64,000 bases of DNA from an uncultured Bacteroidales bacterium (lineage in GTDB: Bacteria; Bacteroidota; Bacteroidia; Bacteroidales; Bacteroidaceae), in the NCBI GenBank assembly GCA_902787555.1, contig CADAGO010000004.1:62001-126000 (forward strand). The letters are read 5' to 3'. The translations under genes and the position numbers were made by a program. This document shows, piece after piece, positions 8,844 through 16,405 of the stretch. Under the pieces are notes generated by a model. It was given only the letters and a program-made list of their open reading frames with translations. It did not search any database and was not told where the DNA came from. The first letter of the stretch is position 1. The number at the start of each line of letters is the position of its first letter.

Positions 8844-11800
8844 ATGTTTATGAGAAAACCCTTTTTACTTTTAGTGGTGCTCATGCTTTGCTCAATGCAG
8901 AGTTGGGCACAAGTCAAGACTTTTGGTAACACGCCGCCACTCCATGTGGACGGCAAGCATTTGAAGGACGCTAACGGAAACATTGTGCGTCTGCATGGTG
9001 TGATGGATACACCGAGTGCATGGTTCAACAACGGCCGTTGGGGCTGGGATTACAATGATGCCGGTCGACAGCGCTGTATTGACTATTTTAAGAAACTGTT
9101 CGACGGAATGGCTAATCCGGAGCTTGGCACCTATTGCAATGCGTTCCGCTTGCATCTCGAGCCAGCATGGACCATCGATAATAGTGTGCAATACAGCTAT
9201 GTGGACGAGGATGGAAAGACGGTGAAAGCAGGAAAGACGGGTGATGGTGAGGCAAACATTGAGCATTTTAGCAAGACGCGTCTCACTACATACTTGAAAA
9301 CCCTCTATACCAAAATAGCTCAGGAGGCGATAGCCCGAGGTCTGTATGTCATCATGCGTCCGCCTGGCGTATGTCCGGGTACTATTCAGGTCGGTGGTGC
9401 TTACCAACACTATCTGATGGACGTGTGGGACATTGTGTCGAAGAACGATACCGTGCTCAAGTACTCAGGACAGATTTCAATCGAGTTGGCCAATGAGCCG
9501 ATAACAGTACATGATGCCAACGGAAAGAGCAGCCCTAATGCACTGCACGACTTCTTCCAGCCTATCGTCGATAAGATTCGTGCCAATGGATTCACAGGGA
9601 TTATCTGGGGAGTCGGAACAGGTTATCAATCTGGCTATGAGGGATATGCCACTTATCCGCTTCAAAGCTATAACATCGGCTATGCAGTCCATGTCTATAC
9701 AGGATGGTATGGTCAGGAGGACAAGAACGCGAATGCGCAGACCTTCATCAACAACTTCAAGCGTCAGGTGCCTGTCGTTGAGACCAACCCGATTGTGGTG
9801 ACCGAAATCGACTGGAGTCCGCAGAATACCAATGATATCGACCATGTAAACGAAATGGGACAGAACGTCTATAAGAACTTTGGTACTTGGGCTACAGGCT
9901 CTACATCGAAGTGGGGCAAGGCGTGGAAGGCCGTACACGACCACTATGGAAACATTGGTATGACACTCACAGGTACAAGTGATTTCTTCGATATCGACAA
10001 GTGGATTGTCAACAACAGCCTCTCATACACTACGTGGAGAAACAACAAGAATCGAGTGCTCGAACCTGCCTTCAAGGACAAGATGTTGGCTGCCGGATAT
10101 AATGACACCTACGAGGCATGTAGCGGTGCCTGTTTCGAGTGGTACAAGGATTGGAATACTGACACCCGTCCATACATGGCATATACCCATCAGTGGACAG
10201 GTGACTTGGGCAACAACAAGTTCATTAACCCAATCATCAATGGTGACTTCCCGGATATCGACCTCATCCGTGTGGACGACACTTATTATATGGTCAGCAC
10301 TACGATGTTCTACATGCCAGGTGCTACTATCCTAAAGTCGAAAGACCTCGTAAACTGGGAATACTGCGCCAATCCGCTCCTTCAGATTGTCGATAACGAT
10401 GCCTACAACTTGCTCAACTTCAAGCATCATTACGGACAGGGCATGTGGGCTTCGACGCTCAATTACCACAACGGTAAGTTCTATCTCTATTTCCCATGCT
10501 CTACTTGGTCGCCCGACTCTCGCAGCATCCTGCTCACTGCCGCCGATCCTGAAGGAAAGTGGGATTTGACCCTTCTGCCCGAAGCCTATCACGATCCAGG
10601 ATGGCTCTTCGATGATGGTCCTAACGGTGACGGCTACCTCTATGTGGCATGTGGAATTGATGACATCTGGGTCAACAAGTTCAATGCCAAGACACTCACG
10701 AAGATTTCCAGCACGAAGGCTATTTCCGTAGGTAATGGATGTGAGGGCAGTCACATGTATCACATTGGCGATTACTACTACATATATGCTACCTATGGTG
10801 GAACAGAAGGCAGCCAGACCACATTCCGCTCAAAGAATCCGATGGGACCATACGAGGAGTATGTAGGTCCGAAGACCTCAACCAACCCCAATGGACGTAC
10901 CTTCCGCGGACAGAAAATCCATCAGGGTGCATTGGTTGAAACCCAGACAGGTGAATGGTGGACTATGTTGTTCTGCGACGCAGGCGCCATCGGACGTATT
11001 CCTTACCTCGAGCCTGTGAAGTGGGTCGATGGATGGCCTATCGTCGGCAACAATGCTCGCGATGTGTGTGAAGGCGGAAAGCCTTATCCAAAGCCAAACG
11101 TTGGTCAGACCTATCCGCGCACTTACCTGCCTACCAACGACACCTTCACTGATGCATCGTTGGGCATGCAGTGGCAATGGAACCACAATCCCGATAACAC
11201 TCGCTGGAGCCTCATTGAGCGTCCTGGATTCCTGCGTCTGCGCACCGCTAGTGTGACTGACTCACTCCAGTGGGCACGCAACAGTCTCAGCCAGCGCATC
11301 CTTGGTTACAGTCCCGTAGGTACCAGCTCATCGAAGTACTACAACTCTATGGGTACCATCAAGATGATTACCTCTAACATGCTCGAAGGCGATGTGGCAG
11401 GTATTGCTGTATTCCAGGAGCCATACGCACTGATTGGTGTGAAGGTAGTTGATGGCAAGAAACGTCTGTACTATATGCAGCAGAATAAGTTGCGTGGCAC
11501 ACAGACCAAGCAGACGGGTGCCGAACTGCAGTCCGATACCATTTATCTGCGCGCATCCGTCAACTTCGGAACCAACAAGGCCAACTTCTACTATTCATAC
11601 GACAACCAGCACTACACCAAGTTCGGAAGTGAGATGAACATGGGTTACACCCTCGGTGTATTTGTTGGCAACCGTTTCTTCCTCTTCAACTACGCCACCA
11701 AACAGTTGGGCGGTATGGTTGATATCGACTGGTTCTCTACCGAGCCAAACTTCTCCGAGGAAGGATTCTTCGGACCAGGTGTGCTCCATACCTTCAGCGC

Positions 11801-12611
11801 CGAAGACCTCACGATGGAAGACCTTGCCATCACGAAGCAGAACTATGCAGTGACACCAGGCAGTACGAAGGAAGTACAGATTTCATGCACATCGCAGTCG
11901 GGTCTTGTCACCAACGTGTCACCAAGTTGTAGCTTCGAGTTCTCCGAGCCAGGCATTGCTCGCATGGTTGGTGGAAATATCGTAGGTCAAGCCGAAGGAA
12001 CCACAGATGTGGTAGCTACCTATACCGACCCGATGGGCAACAGCCGCAGCGTCACCTTCACCGTCACCGTGGCTTACTTCCCACTCTCGGCTGATGTGGT
12101 GAACCCATCAATCATCGGAACAGGAACCTTCACCGAGCGTACAGGAGGTCTGAAGACTGCCAAGGACGGCTTCGGAGGATGGGAATATACTAGCGGAGTT
12201 GACCTCTCTGCCTACAACTATCTCGTTGTGAATCTGGTGCGCCCATCGGCAGCACGACCCACCTTCCGCATTTACGGCAGTTCCAACACCGACTTCTATT
12301 CCATTGATATGAGGACCCCGATTACCTCTGTATCCATTCCGCTCCACGAACTTGTGACAGCAAGTGGACGTACCATCAATCCAGCCAAAATCTACAAGGC
12401 AGGTATCTCGTCCAATGGAGGAAGCATTGTATATATTAAAGAGGTGTTCCTCAGTATGGACGGTGAAACGCCGGCAGGCATTGAAGGCCTTCAGGCTGAC
12501 AATCGCCTCGATAGCAACGATGGAGCCGTTTACAACATTCTCGGACAACGTCAGCAAGGCTTACGCAGAGGCATCAACATCGTAGGCGGAAAGAAAGTAT
12601 TAGTAAGGTAA
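8844..12611 (+). CDS. Secreted bifunctional GH5-GH43 xylanase/arabinofuranosidase fusion
   Basis: A 1255-residue modular enzyme. A signal peptide is followed by a GH5 domain (about 30-440) with acid/base Glu218 in ELANEP and nucleophile Glu321 in VVTEIDW. A GH43 domain (about 456-770) has Asp471 in DFPDID as base, Asp584 in YHDPGW and Glu634 in GNGCEGSHMY. Next come a GH43-associated beta-sandwich (about 780-970), a bacterial Ig-like domain (about 1010-1095), a carbohydrate-binding-like sandwich (about 1098-1215), and the shared tail (VYNILGQR, RGINIVGGKKVLVR). The GH5 part probably cuts the xylan or arabinoxylan backbone while GH43 trims arabinose or xylose. A second ATG two codons in (8850) is an equally good start. 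The base composition and codon use look like the neighbours. Confidence 0.93.
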   Translation: MFMRKPFLLLVVLMLCSMQSWAQVKTFGNTPPLHVDGKHLKDANGNIVRLHGVMDTPSAWFNNGRWGWDYNDAGRQRCIDYFKKLFDGMANPELGTYCNAFRLHLEPAWTIDNSVQYSYVDEDGKTVKAGKTGDGEANIEHFSKTRLTTYLKTLYTKIAQEAIARGLYVIMRPPGVCPGTIQVGGAYQHYLMDVWDIVSKNDTVLKYSGQISIELANEPITVHDANGKSSPNALHDFFQPIVDKIRANGFTGIIWGVGTGYQSGYEGYATYPLQSYNIGYAVHVYTGWYGQEDKNANAQTFINNFKRQVPVVETNPIVVTEIDWSPQNTNDIDHVNEMGQNVYKNFGTWATGSTSKWGKAWKAVHDHYGNIGMTLTGTSDFFDIDKWIVNNSLSYTTWRNNKNRVLEPAFKDKMLAAGYNDTYEACSGACFEWYKDWNTDTRPYMAYTHQWTGDLGNNKFINPIINGDFPDIDLIRVDDTYYMVSTTMFYMPGATILKSKDLVNWEYCANPLLQIVDNDAYNLLNFKHHYGQGMWASTLNYHNGKFYLYFPCSTWSPDSRSILLTAADPEGKWDLTLLPEAYHDPGWLFDDGPNGDGYLYVACGIDDIWVNKFNAKTLTKISSTKAISVGNGCEGSHMYHIGDYYYIYATYGGTEGSQTTFRSKNPMGPYEEYVGPKTSTNPNGRTFRGQKIHQGALVETQTGEWWTMLFCDAGAIGRIPYLEPVKWVDGWPIVGNNARDVCEGGKPYPKPNVGQTYPRTYLPTNDTFTDASLGMQWQWNHNPDNTRWSLIERPGFLRLRTASVTDSLQWARNSLSQRILGYSPVGTSSSKYYNSMGTIKMITSNMLEGDVAGIAVFQEPYALIGVKVVDGKKRLYYMQQNKLRGTQTKQTGAELQSDTIYLRASVNFGTNKANFYYSYDNQHYTKFGSEMNMGYTLGVFVGNRFFLFNYATKQLGGMVDIDWFSTEPNFSEEGFFGPGVLHTFSAEDLTMEDLAITKQNYAVTPGSTKEVQISCTSQSGLVTNVSPSCSFEFSEPGIARMVGGNIVGQAEGTTDVVATYTDPMGNSRSVTFTVTVAYFPLSADVVNPSIIGTGTFTERTGGLKTAKDGFGGWEYTSGVDLSAYNYLVVNLVRPSAARPTFRIYGSSNTDFYSIDMRTPITSVSIPLHELVTASGRTINPAKIYKAGISSNGGSIVYIKEVFLSMDGETPAGIEGLQADNRLDSNDGAVYNILGQRQQGLRRGINIVGGKKVLVR

Positions 12612-12620
12612 ATGCAAGTT

Positions 12621-12681
12621 AGCCAGCCGTGCTGGCTTACTCTTAAATCAAAAAAGGATGGACCGCAAAGTCCATCCTTTT
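12621..12681. terminator. Two hairpins forming a bidirectional terminator
   Basis: AGCCAG/CTGGCT (12621-12637) is followed by a stronger stem AAAGGATGGAC / GTCCATCCTTT (12653-12663 with 12670-12680) and a short T-run. It lies between convergent GH5-GH43 and rplS and can stop both. Confidence 0.8.
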
Positions 12682-12704
12682 GTTTTCCCATTCGAAAAGC
12701 ATCA

Positions 12705-13070
12705 TTAAGCCTCTTCGCTCTTGCGAACCAGTTTCTCTTTGATGCGGGCTTTCTTACCTGTAAGGTCACGGAGGTAGTACAGCTTAGCGCGACGTACCTT
12801 ACCAACCTTGTTGATGGTGATACTCTCGATGTTTGGCGACTCGATAGGGAAGATACGCTCAACTCCTACTGTACCTGACATCTTGCGAACTGTGAAACGC
12901 TTCTTATTTCCATGACCGGAAATCTTAATCACTACACCGCGGTAGAGCTGAATACGCTCTTTTGAACCTTCTACGATGTTGTAAGCAACTGTGATAGTAT
13001 CACCTGCTTTGAACTTAGGGAACTCTTTGCCGGTAGCAAATGCCTCTTCGGCAACTTTGATTAAATCCAT
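12705..13070 (-). CDS. rplS: 50S ribosomal protein L19
   Basis: A 121-residue protein matching bL19 along its whole length: [42 protein letters not shown] and the basic C-terminus [20 protein letters not shown]. It sits at the 30S-50S interface. It is monocistronic here, with a TACCTTTG promoter about 90 bases upstream. Confidence 0.98.
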   Translation of the reverse strand: MDLIKVAEEAFATGKEFPKFKAGDTITVAYNIVEGSKERIQLYRGVVIKISGHGNKKRFTVRKMSGTVGVERIFPIESPNIESITINKVGKVRRAKLYYLRDLTGKKARIKEKLVRKSEEA

Positions 13071-13156
13071 TTCTTCAATTGTTTTTTAACGGTTTATGTT
13101 CCAACGAAGCATCCACGATTCTCTCTAATTCGCCAGCGGCTTCGCTAAAGCGGGTG

Positions 13157-13195
13157 CAAAGGTAGTAATAATTTACCATTCGACAATTTCCTATT
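13157..13195 (-). promoter_or_regulatory. rplS promoter with AATAGTAAAT-type repeat over the -33 region
   Basis: The minus strand has TACCTTTG at 13157-13164. Immediately upstream (13171-13195) is a copy of the repeat built from two AATAGTAAAT-like blocks around a GTC core. The pckA promoter has the same layout. Confidence 0.6.
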
Positions 13196-13305
13196 CATTG
13201 TTTTTTTGCAAAAAACATCGGTTTTGTGCCGTTTTCCATCCCATTTGACCTATTTGTCTCTCTTTTTCTGATGCATATCCGCTCATTTGCTGTACCAATG
13301 CATGT

Positions 13306-13744
13306 TTGAAAAGAGTCCTCCAGCTTCTTGAAATGCTCGACCATCCAGCAACATACTCCGAACAGGAAATCCATGACATCATCAATCATGATGAAGACAC
13401 TCGTGAGACCTACCATCTGTTGGTTGAAGCTATATGTAGTAGTCGGCAGACTGACACACCTGTTGAAGATAACTCTACCCATAGAGGGGGAAGCGGGGAA
13501 GGGGTCTGCAGAGGTTGTAGGCGATTCTACTATTGTCTTTGACAACGTGCCGCTCGATCAGATGCTCCCCCAGATTGCGGATTACTATCATGTGACAGCT
13601 GATTTCCGTAACAGTGATGCACGTCAGTTGAGGTTCCATTTCGTATGGAAACCTGAGGATAAGGTTGAGGTTCTCATTAAGAAACTGAACCACTTCGAAA
13701 GACTGAAGGTTGAACTGAAAGACAGCAAGATTGCTGTAGAGTAG
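13306..13744 (+). pseudogene. Frameshifted remnant of an anti-sigma (DUF4974) gene
   Basis: Two frames together match the intact anti-sigma gene at 15746. From 13306, LLEMLDHPATYSEQEIHDII matches its N-terminus (RRLLDMQEHPENYSEEQLRQIL). From about 13520 in another frame, IVFDNVPLDQMLPQIADYYH and DFRNSDARQLRF match its C-terminal DUF4974 domain almost word for word. The central 70-80 residues with the membrane helix are missing, there is no in-frame ATG, and a copy of the GC-rich palindrome occupies the break point (13477-13510). This looks like a decayed local duplicate; a truncated soluble DUF4974 peptide from the second frame cannot be ruled out. Confidence 0.85.
13477..13510 (+). repeat. 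Short GC-rich palindromic element copy at the pseudogene break
   Basis: CCCATAGAGGGGGAAGCGG then GGAAGGGGTCTGC. It matches the reverse complement of 48719-48750 (CCCATTCAGGGGAAGCGG then GGAGGGGGTTTGTC) with few changes. Confidence 0.75.
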
Positions 13745-13848
13745 GCCATATATCACGGCACAATATGAAAAACGGCAGAAACTCACACAAAAAGTGAGAT
13801 TTCTATGCATATTTCCATATATTGATGCTCAGAATAGAGAATTCTTCG

Positions 13849-13856
13849 TACCTTTG
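13849..13856 (+). promoter_or_regulatory. -7-like box ahead of the 11-bp arrays
   Basis: TACCTTTG with an ATTGATG stretch about 25 bases upstream. If used, it would give a leader of about 520 nt carrying all the arrays in front of the gene at 14385. Confidence 0.4.
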
Positions 13857-13860
13857 TACT

Positions 13861-13937
13861 GAGAAATCTCTAAAACATCTCTCATGCATCCTTAAGACAT
13901 TTTTAATATATCTTTAATACATCCTTCATTCCACTTA
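13861..13937 (+). repeat. 11-bp array 1 (AATACATCCTT-like)
   Basis: Seven consecutive 11-mers, including CATGCATCCTT, AAGACATTTTT, AATATATCTTT and AATACATCCTT, keep an ACATC-like core at positions 4-8 with no spacers. The outer units are degenerate. Confidence 0.7.
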
Positions 13938-13998
13938 TGTATACCTTCAATCTAAGACCAATCGGTCTTTCACATACCATAGGACTAACCTTTATTTA

Positions 13999-14064
13999 TG
14001 TTCAATTCTTGTTCGAGAGATGTTCAATAGATGTTCAATATAACATTGAACAAGTATTGAACAA
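13999..14064 (+). repeat. 11-bp array 2: TGTTCAAT units forming a large dyad
   Basis: Four direct 11-mers start with TGTTC (13999, 14010, 14021, 14032), then two inverted 11-mers carry ATTGAACA (14045 and 14056). The last two direct and the two inverted units form a dyad (14021-14063) that matches at 17 of 19 positions, either a stem-loop or a double operator. Confidence 0.8.
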
Positions 14065-14150
14065 ATAACGAAGATATCTTGAGCAAAACTATAAGAGAGA
14101 TAAAAGGTACTTGGAAGGTGAAGTGAGGATAGATTGAGGATCGACATGCG

Positions 14151-14271
14151 AGGTACATAAGAGGTACCTAAGAAGTACCTAAGAAGTACCTAGGAAGTAC
14201 CAAAGTAGTATGTAAAAAGTACATGATATATATGAAGGGTATGAGAGATATATGGAAAGTGTATGAGTATG
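14151..14271 (+). repeat. 11-bp array 3 (AAGTACCTAAG) and degenerate continuation
   Basis: Seven tandem 11-mers begin at 14151: AGGTACATAAG, AGGTACCTAAG, AAGTACCTAAG, AAGTACCTAGG, AAGTACCAAAG, then two weaker. The period continues to 14271 with GTATGAGAGAT-like units. The GTAC centre is self-complementary in each unit. Confidence 0.8.
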
Positions 14272-14370
14272 AGAGGCGCTAGAGTGGTAAATGCAATGAA
14301 TATAGGATGTATATAAAAGGTGAGAGGTGATGGAGTAAAGTGAATTATTGATATAATTAACATAAAAAAC

Positions 14371-14376
14371 AGGAGG
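14371..14376 (+). promoter_or_regulatory. Perfect Shine-Dalgarno before the gene at 14385
   Basis: AGGAGG lies 8 bases before the ATG. This is unusual in the window: nearly all other genes start after A/T-rich leaders without a recognisable Shine-Dalgarno, as is typical of Bacteroidetes. It fixes the start codon. Confidence 0.75.
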
Positions 14377-14384
14377 AAAGAACT

Positions 14385-15110
14385 ATGAAGAAAAAAGACA
14401 GTAAAGGTTTGGGGATGACGATACCCCGAAAGATCCGTATGGGAGGAACGACTTTTTATCTGCGTCAGGGGCAGGTCGTAGGGCGCCCGTCAACAATGCA
14501 TGAGAAGCGTAGCTGCACGTTGCCGCAGTTCAAACAACGGCAAAAGATGCGTCACTCCATCGCGCTGTGGAAGATGCTCAGAGTATGTGAACCGATGCTT
14601 ACCGAGTTGCAGATTACCTGTCAGAATTTCAAGTCGCGTGCCAATCAGTTGCCTATGGTGTATGTGGGTAAGGTGTTGAGCCAGGCGTCATTTTTGATGC
14701 CTGATCTACCGATTAGTGAAGGTGTGTTGCCAACGGTGAAGCAGGAGTTGGGCGAGGTGGATGGTGTCAGCGCCTTGCTGACCGACCTCAGAGCTGAAGA
14801 TGAATATTACGACGAGCGATTATTGCTCTATACCGCTGTACAGCACATCGAAAGGGAGTTGCCGCGAGTGCGGTTCAGTGTGCGTGAGATTTCGCGATTG
14901 GATATGACGGTATCAGACGGACACTATGTGCTGAAGGGCGAAGAGTTTGCCGATGAGATGAAGGGCTGGGCGCTGGTACAGATAATCGGCAACCGTTGTT
15001 CGCCGCAGGGTATCGTAACACGCTGTAAGTTGTATCAGCAGTACACTACGGAGGAGGCTTTGGAAGCAGCAGCCGACAGTTATGGCGGCCTCACCGATTT
15101 AGGTTTTTAA
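14385..15110 (+). CDS. Uncharacterised 241-residue protein
   Basis: Function not recognised. The N-terminus is very basic (MKKKDSKGLGMTIPRKIRMGG). It contains TTFYLRQGQVVGRPS followed by TLPQFKQRQKMRHSIALWKML, a wording that recalls Bacteroidetes proteins of the DUF6266 kind, but this is a loose impression. There is no signal peptide or membrane helix. The C-terminal half is acidic and mixed alpha/beta (EFADEMKGWALVQIIG, CSPQGIVTRCKLYQQY). It follows the 11-bp repeat region and has a perfect Shine-Dalgarno, both unlike the rest of the window, which hints at a mobile or specially regulated gene. The sigma gene starts 77 bases downstream. Confidence 0.7.
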   Translation: MKKKDSKGLGMTIPRKIRMGGTTFYLRQGQVVGRPSTMHEKRSCTLPQFKQRQKMRHSIALWKMLRVCEPMLTELQITCQNFKSRANQLPMVYVGKVLSQASFLMPDLPISEGVLPTVKQELGEVDGVSALLTDLRAEDEYYDERLLLYTAVQHIERELPRVRFSVREISRLDMTVSDGHYVLKGEEFADEMKGWALVQIIGNRCSPQGIVTRCKLYQQYTTEEALEAAADSYGGLTDLGF

Positions 15111-15186
15111 AAAAGTTTTCGTTTTGCTTAGTTTTTTGTATTGCTGAATCGTCCTTGTGATAAAAGACTGATTAAATAGTCGGATT

Positions 15187-15687
15187 ATGACCAAAGAAAA
15201 GTTTGAAGAGATATTTCGTCAGCATTATTCTGCCATGTATCGTCTGGCTAAGACAATGCTCTATGATGCTGATGAATGCAAGGATGTGGTGAGCGAGGTC
15301 TTTACACGTTTGCTTCGCGGTGATGTTGTCCCCCAAGAAGAGCGAATCGAGGGTTATCTCATGACCAGCGTAAGGAACAAATGCCGTGATGTGCTTAGTC
15401 ATAAGGATGTACGCCAGCGGGTTGAAAAGCTCTATTCTCAGGAACTGATACAGAGTCAGGTGGTGTATATCAATGATGATGACCGTTTGGAACGGCTGAT
15501 GCAATTTGTAGAAAGCGAGTTCCCTCCACTTACTCAGCAGATATTCAGGTTGCGGTTCCTCCGCGAGATGACATATGAGGAAGTGGCGCAGACTGTAGGT
15601 GTGAGCAAGGTGACGGTCTACAACCACTTGTCGCAGTCGCTACAGAAGATAAAGGAGTATTTTAAGCAAAATGAAAAATTCGATTAA
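15187..15687 (+). CDS. ECF RNA polymerase sigma factor
   Basis: A 166-residue sigma-70 family factor of the extracytoplasmic-function class. Region 2 spans about residues 8-70 (FEEIFRQHYSAMYRLAKTML, GYLMTSVRNKCRDVL) and region 4 about 113-160 (LPPLTQQIF-like, MTYEEVAQTVGVSKVTVYNHLSQSL, the promoter-reading helix-turn-helix). Bacteroidetes factors of this type are held by an anti-sigma protein and released by signals from an outer-membrane receptor. The anti-sigma gene and a receptor gene follow directly at 15746 and 16406, so this is a complete cell-surface signalling unit. Confidence 0.93.
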   Translation: MTKEKFEEIFRQHYSAMYRLAKTMLYDADECKDVVSEVFTRLLRGDVVPQEERIEGYLMTSVRNKCRDVLSHKDVRQRVEKLYSQELIQSQVVYINDDDRLERLMQFVESEFPPLTQQIFRLRFLREMTYEEVAQTVGVSKVTVYNHLSQSLQKIKEYFKQNEKFD

Positions 15688-15745
15688 GCGAGCACAATCA
15701 AAGCTTGTTTTGATTATCGAGCGTGAGAGGTTTATTGAATAAGAT

Positions 15746-16402
15746 ATGGAACAGAACGAAACAATCCGTCGCCTGCTCGACATGCAGGAACATCCGGAAA
15801 ACTACTCGGAAGAACAACTCCGCCAAATACTTGCGGACGGTGAGATGGTAAGCCTCATGGAGCAGCTTGCCCAAACGAAACGTGCCTTCATCCGTCGCGA
15901 CATGAAAGAGGAGGACATCCCTGTTGACGAGGAATGGGAGAAGATAAAAGTGAGGCATGAAAGGTGGAGGGCGAAGAGTAAGGAGAAAAACAAGTGGAGA
16001 ATCATGAAGATTGCAGCTGCGCTCATCGGTGTGCTAATTATTTCAGGCATTACCTATGCAGTAATTAATGTTGTAAGTCATTCTGGGCAACACACTCAAG
16101 AGGCTGAAGAAACTGTTGCGACAGTAGATGCTTCACTCCCTATGCAAAACGCTTCACCTTCCGTGGCTCCGAACGACACCGCTCAGGCTATCGTCTTCGA
16201 CAATGTGACGCTCGATGAGATGTTGCCTCAGATTGCTGCATACTATCACAAAGATGTGGATTTCCGTAACAGCGATGCACGTCAGTTGCGGTTCTATTTC
16301 GTATGGAGGAAACACGAGCCGCTCGACACTCTATTACGCCGTCTCAACCGTTTCGAAAGCATGAGTGTAGAACTGAAGGATAACAAGATAATTGTAGAGT
16401 AG
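15746..16402 (+). CDS. Membrane anti-sigma factor with C-terminal DUF4974 domain
   Basis: A 218-residue bitopic protein. The cytoplasmic N-terminal part (1-86) would bind the sigma factor. One membrane helix (about 88-108, MKIAAALIGVLIISGITYAV) leads to a periplasmic linker and a DUF4974/STN-like domain (149-218, IVFDNVTLDEMLPQIAAYYH to ELKDNKIIVE) that contacts the receptor. The central FecR beta-domain of classical FecR proteins is missing, so it is a short version. It lies 58 bases after the sigma gene and 3 bases before the receptor. A broken copy lies at 13306. Confidence 0.88.
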   Translation: MEQNETIRRLLDMQEHPENYSEEQLRQILADGEMVSLMEQLAQTKRAFIRRDMKEEDIPVDEEWEKIKVRHERWRAKSKEKNKWRIMKIAAALIGVLIISGITYAVINVVSHSGQHTQEAEETVATVDASLPMQNASPSVAPNDTAQAIVFDNVTLDEMLPQIAAYYHKDVDFRNSDARQLRFYFVWRKHEPLDTLLRRLNRFESMSVELKDNKIIVE

Positions 16403-16405
16403 GCT

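Larger units (their letters stand above)
13745..14384. other. Gene-free 640-bp region with 11-bp periodic arrays
   Basis: No convincing coding frame: stops fall in all frames of the repeats. It holds a -7-like box at 13849, then three successive arrays with 11-bp period (13861-13937, 13999-14064, 14151-14227, the last continuing with weaker units to about 14271), and finally a strong Shine-Dalgarno at 14371 before the next gene. Confidence 0.8.

Noticed and set aside
12612..12878. Plus-strand small gene over the terminator and rplS
   Set aside because: It starts at the GH5-GH43 stop, runs through a terminator and lies antisense to rplS.
13861..14271. CRISPR array
   Set aside because: Units are 11 bp and directly adjacent, without unique spacers of 25-40 bp, and no cas genes are present.
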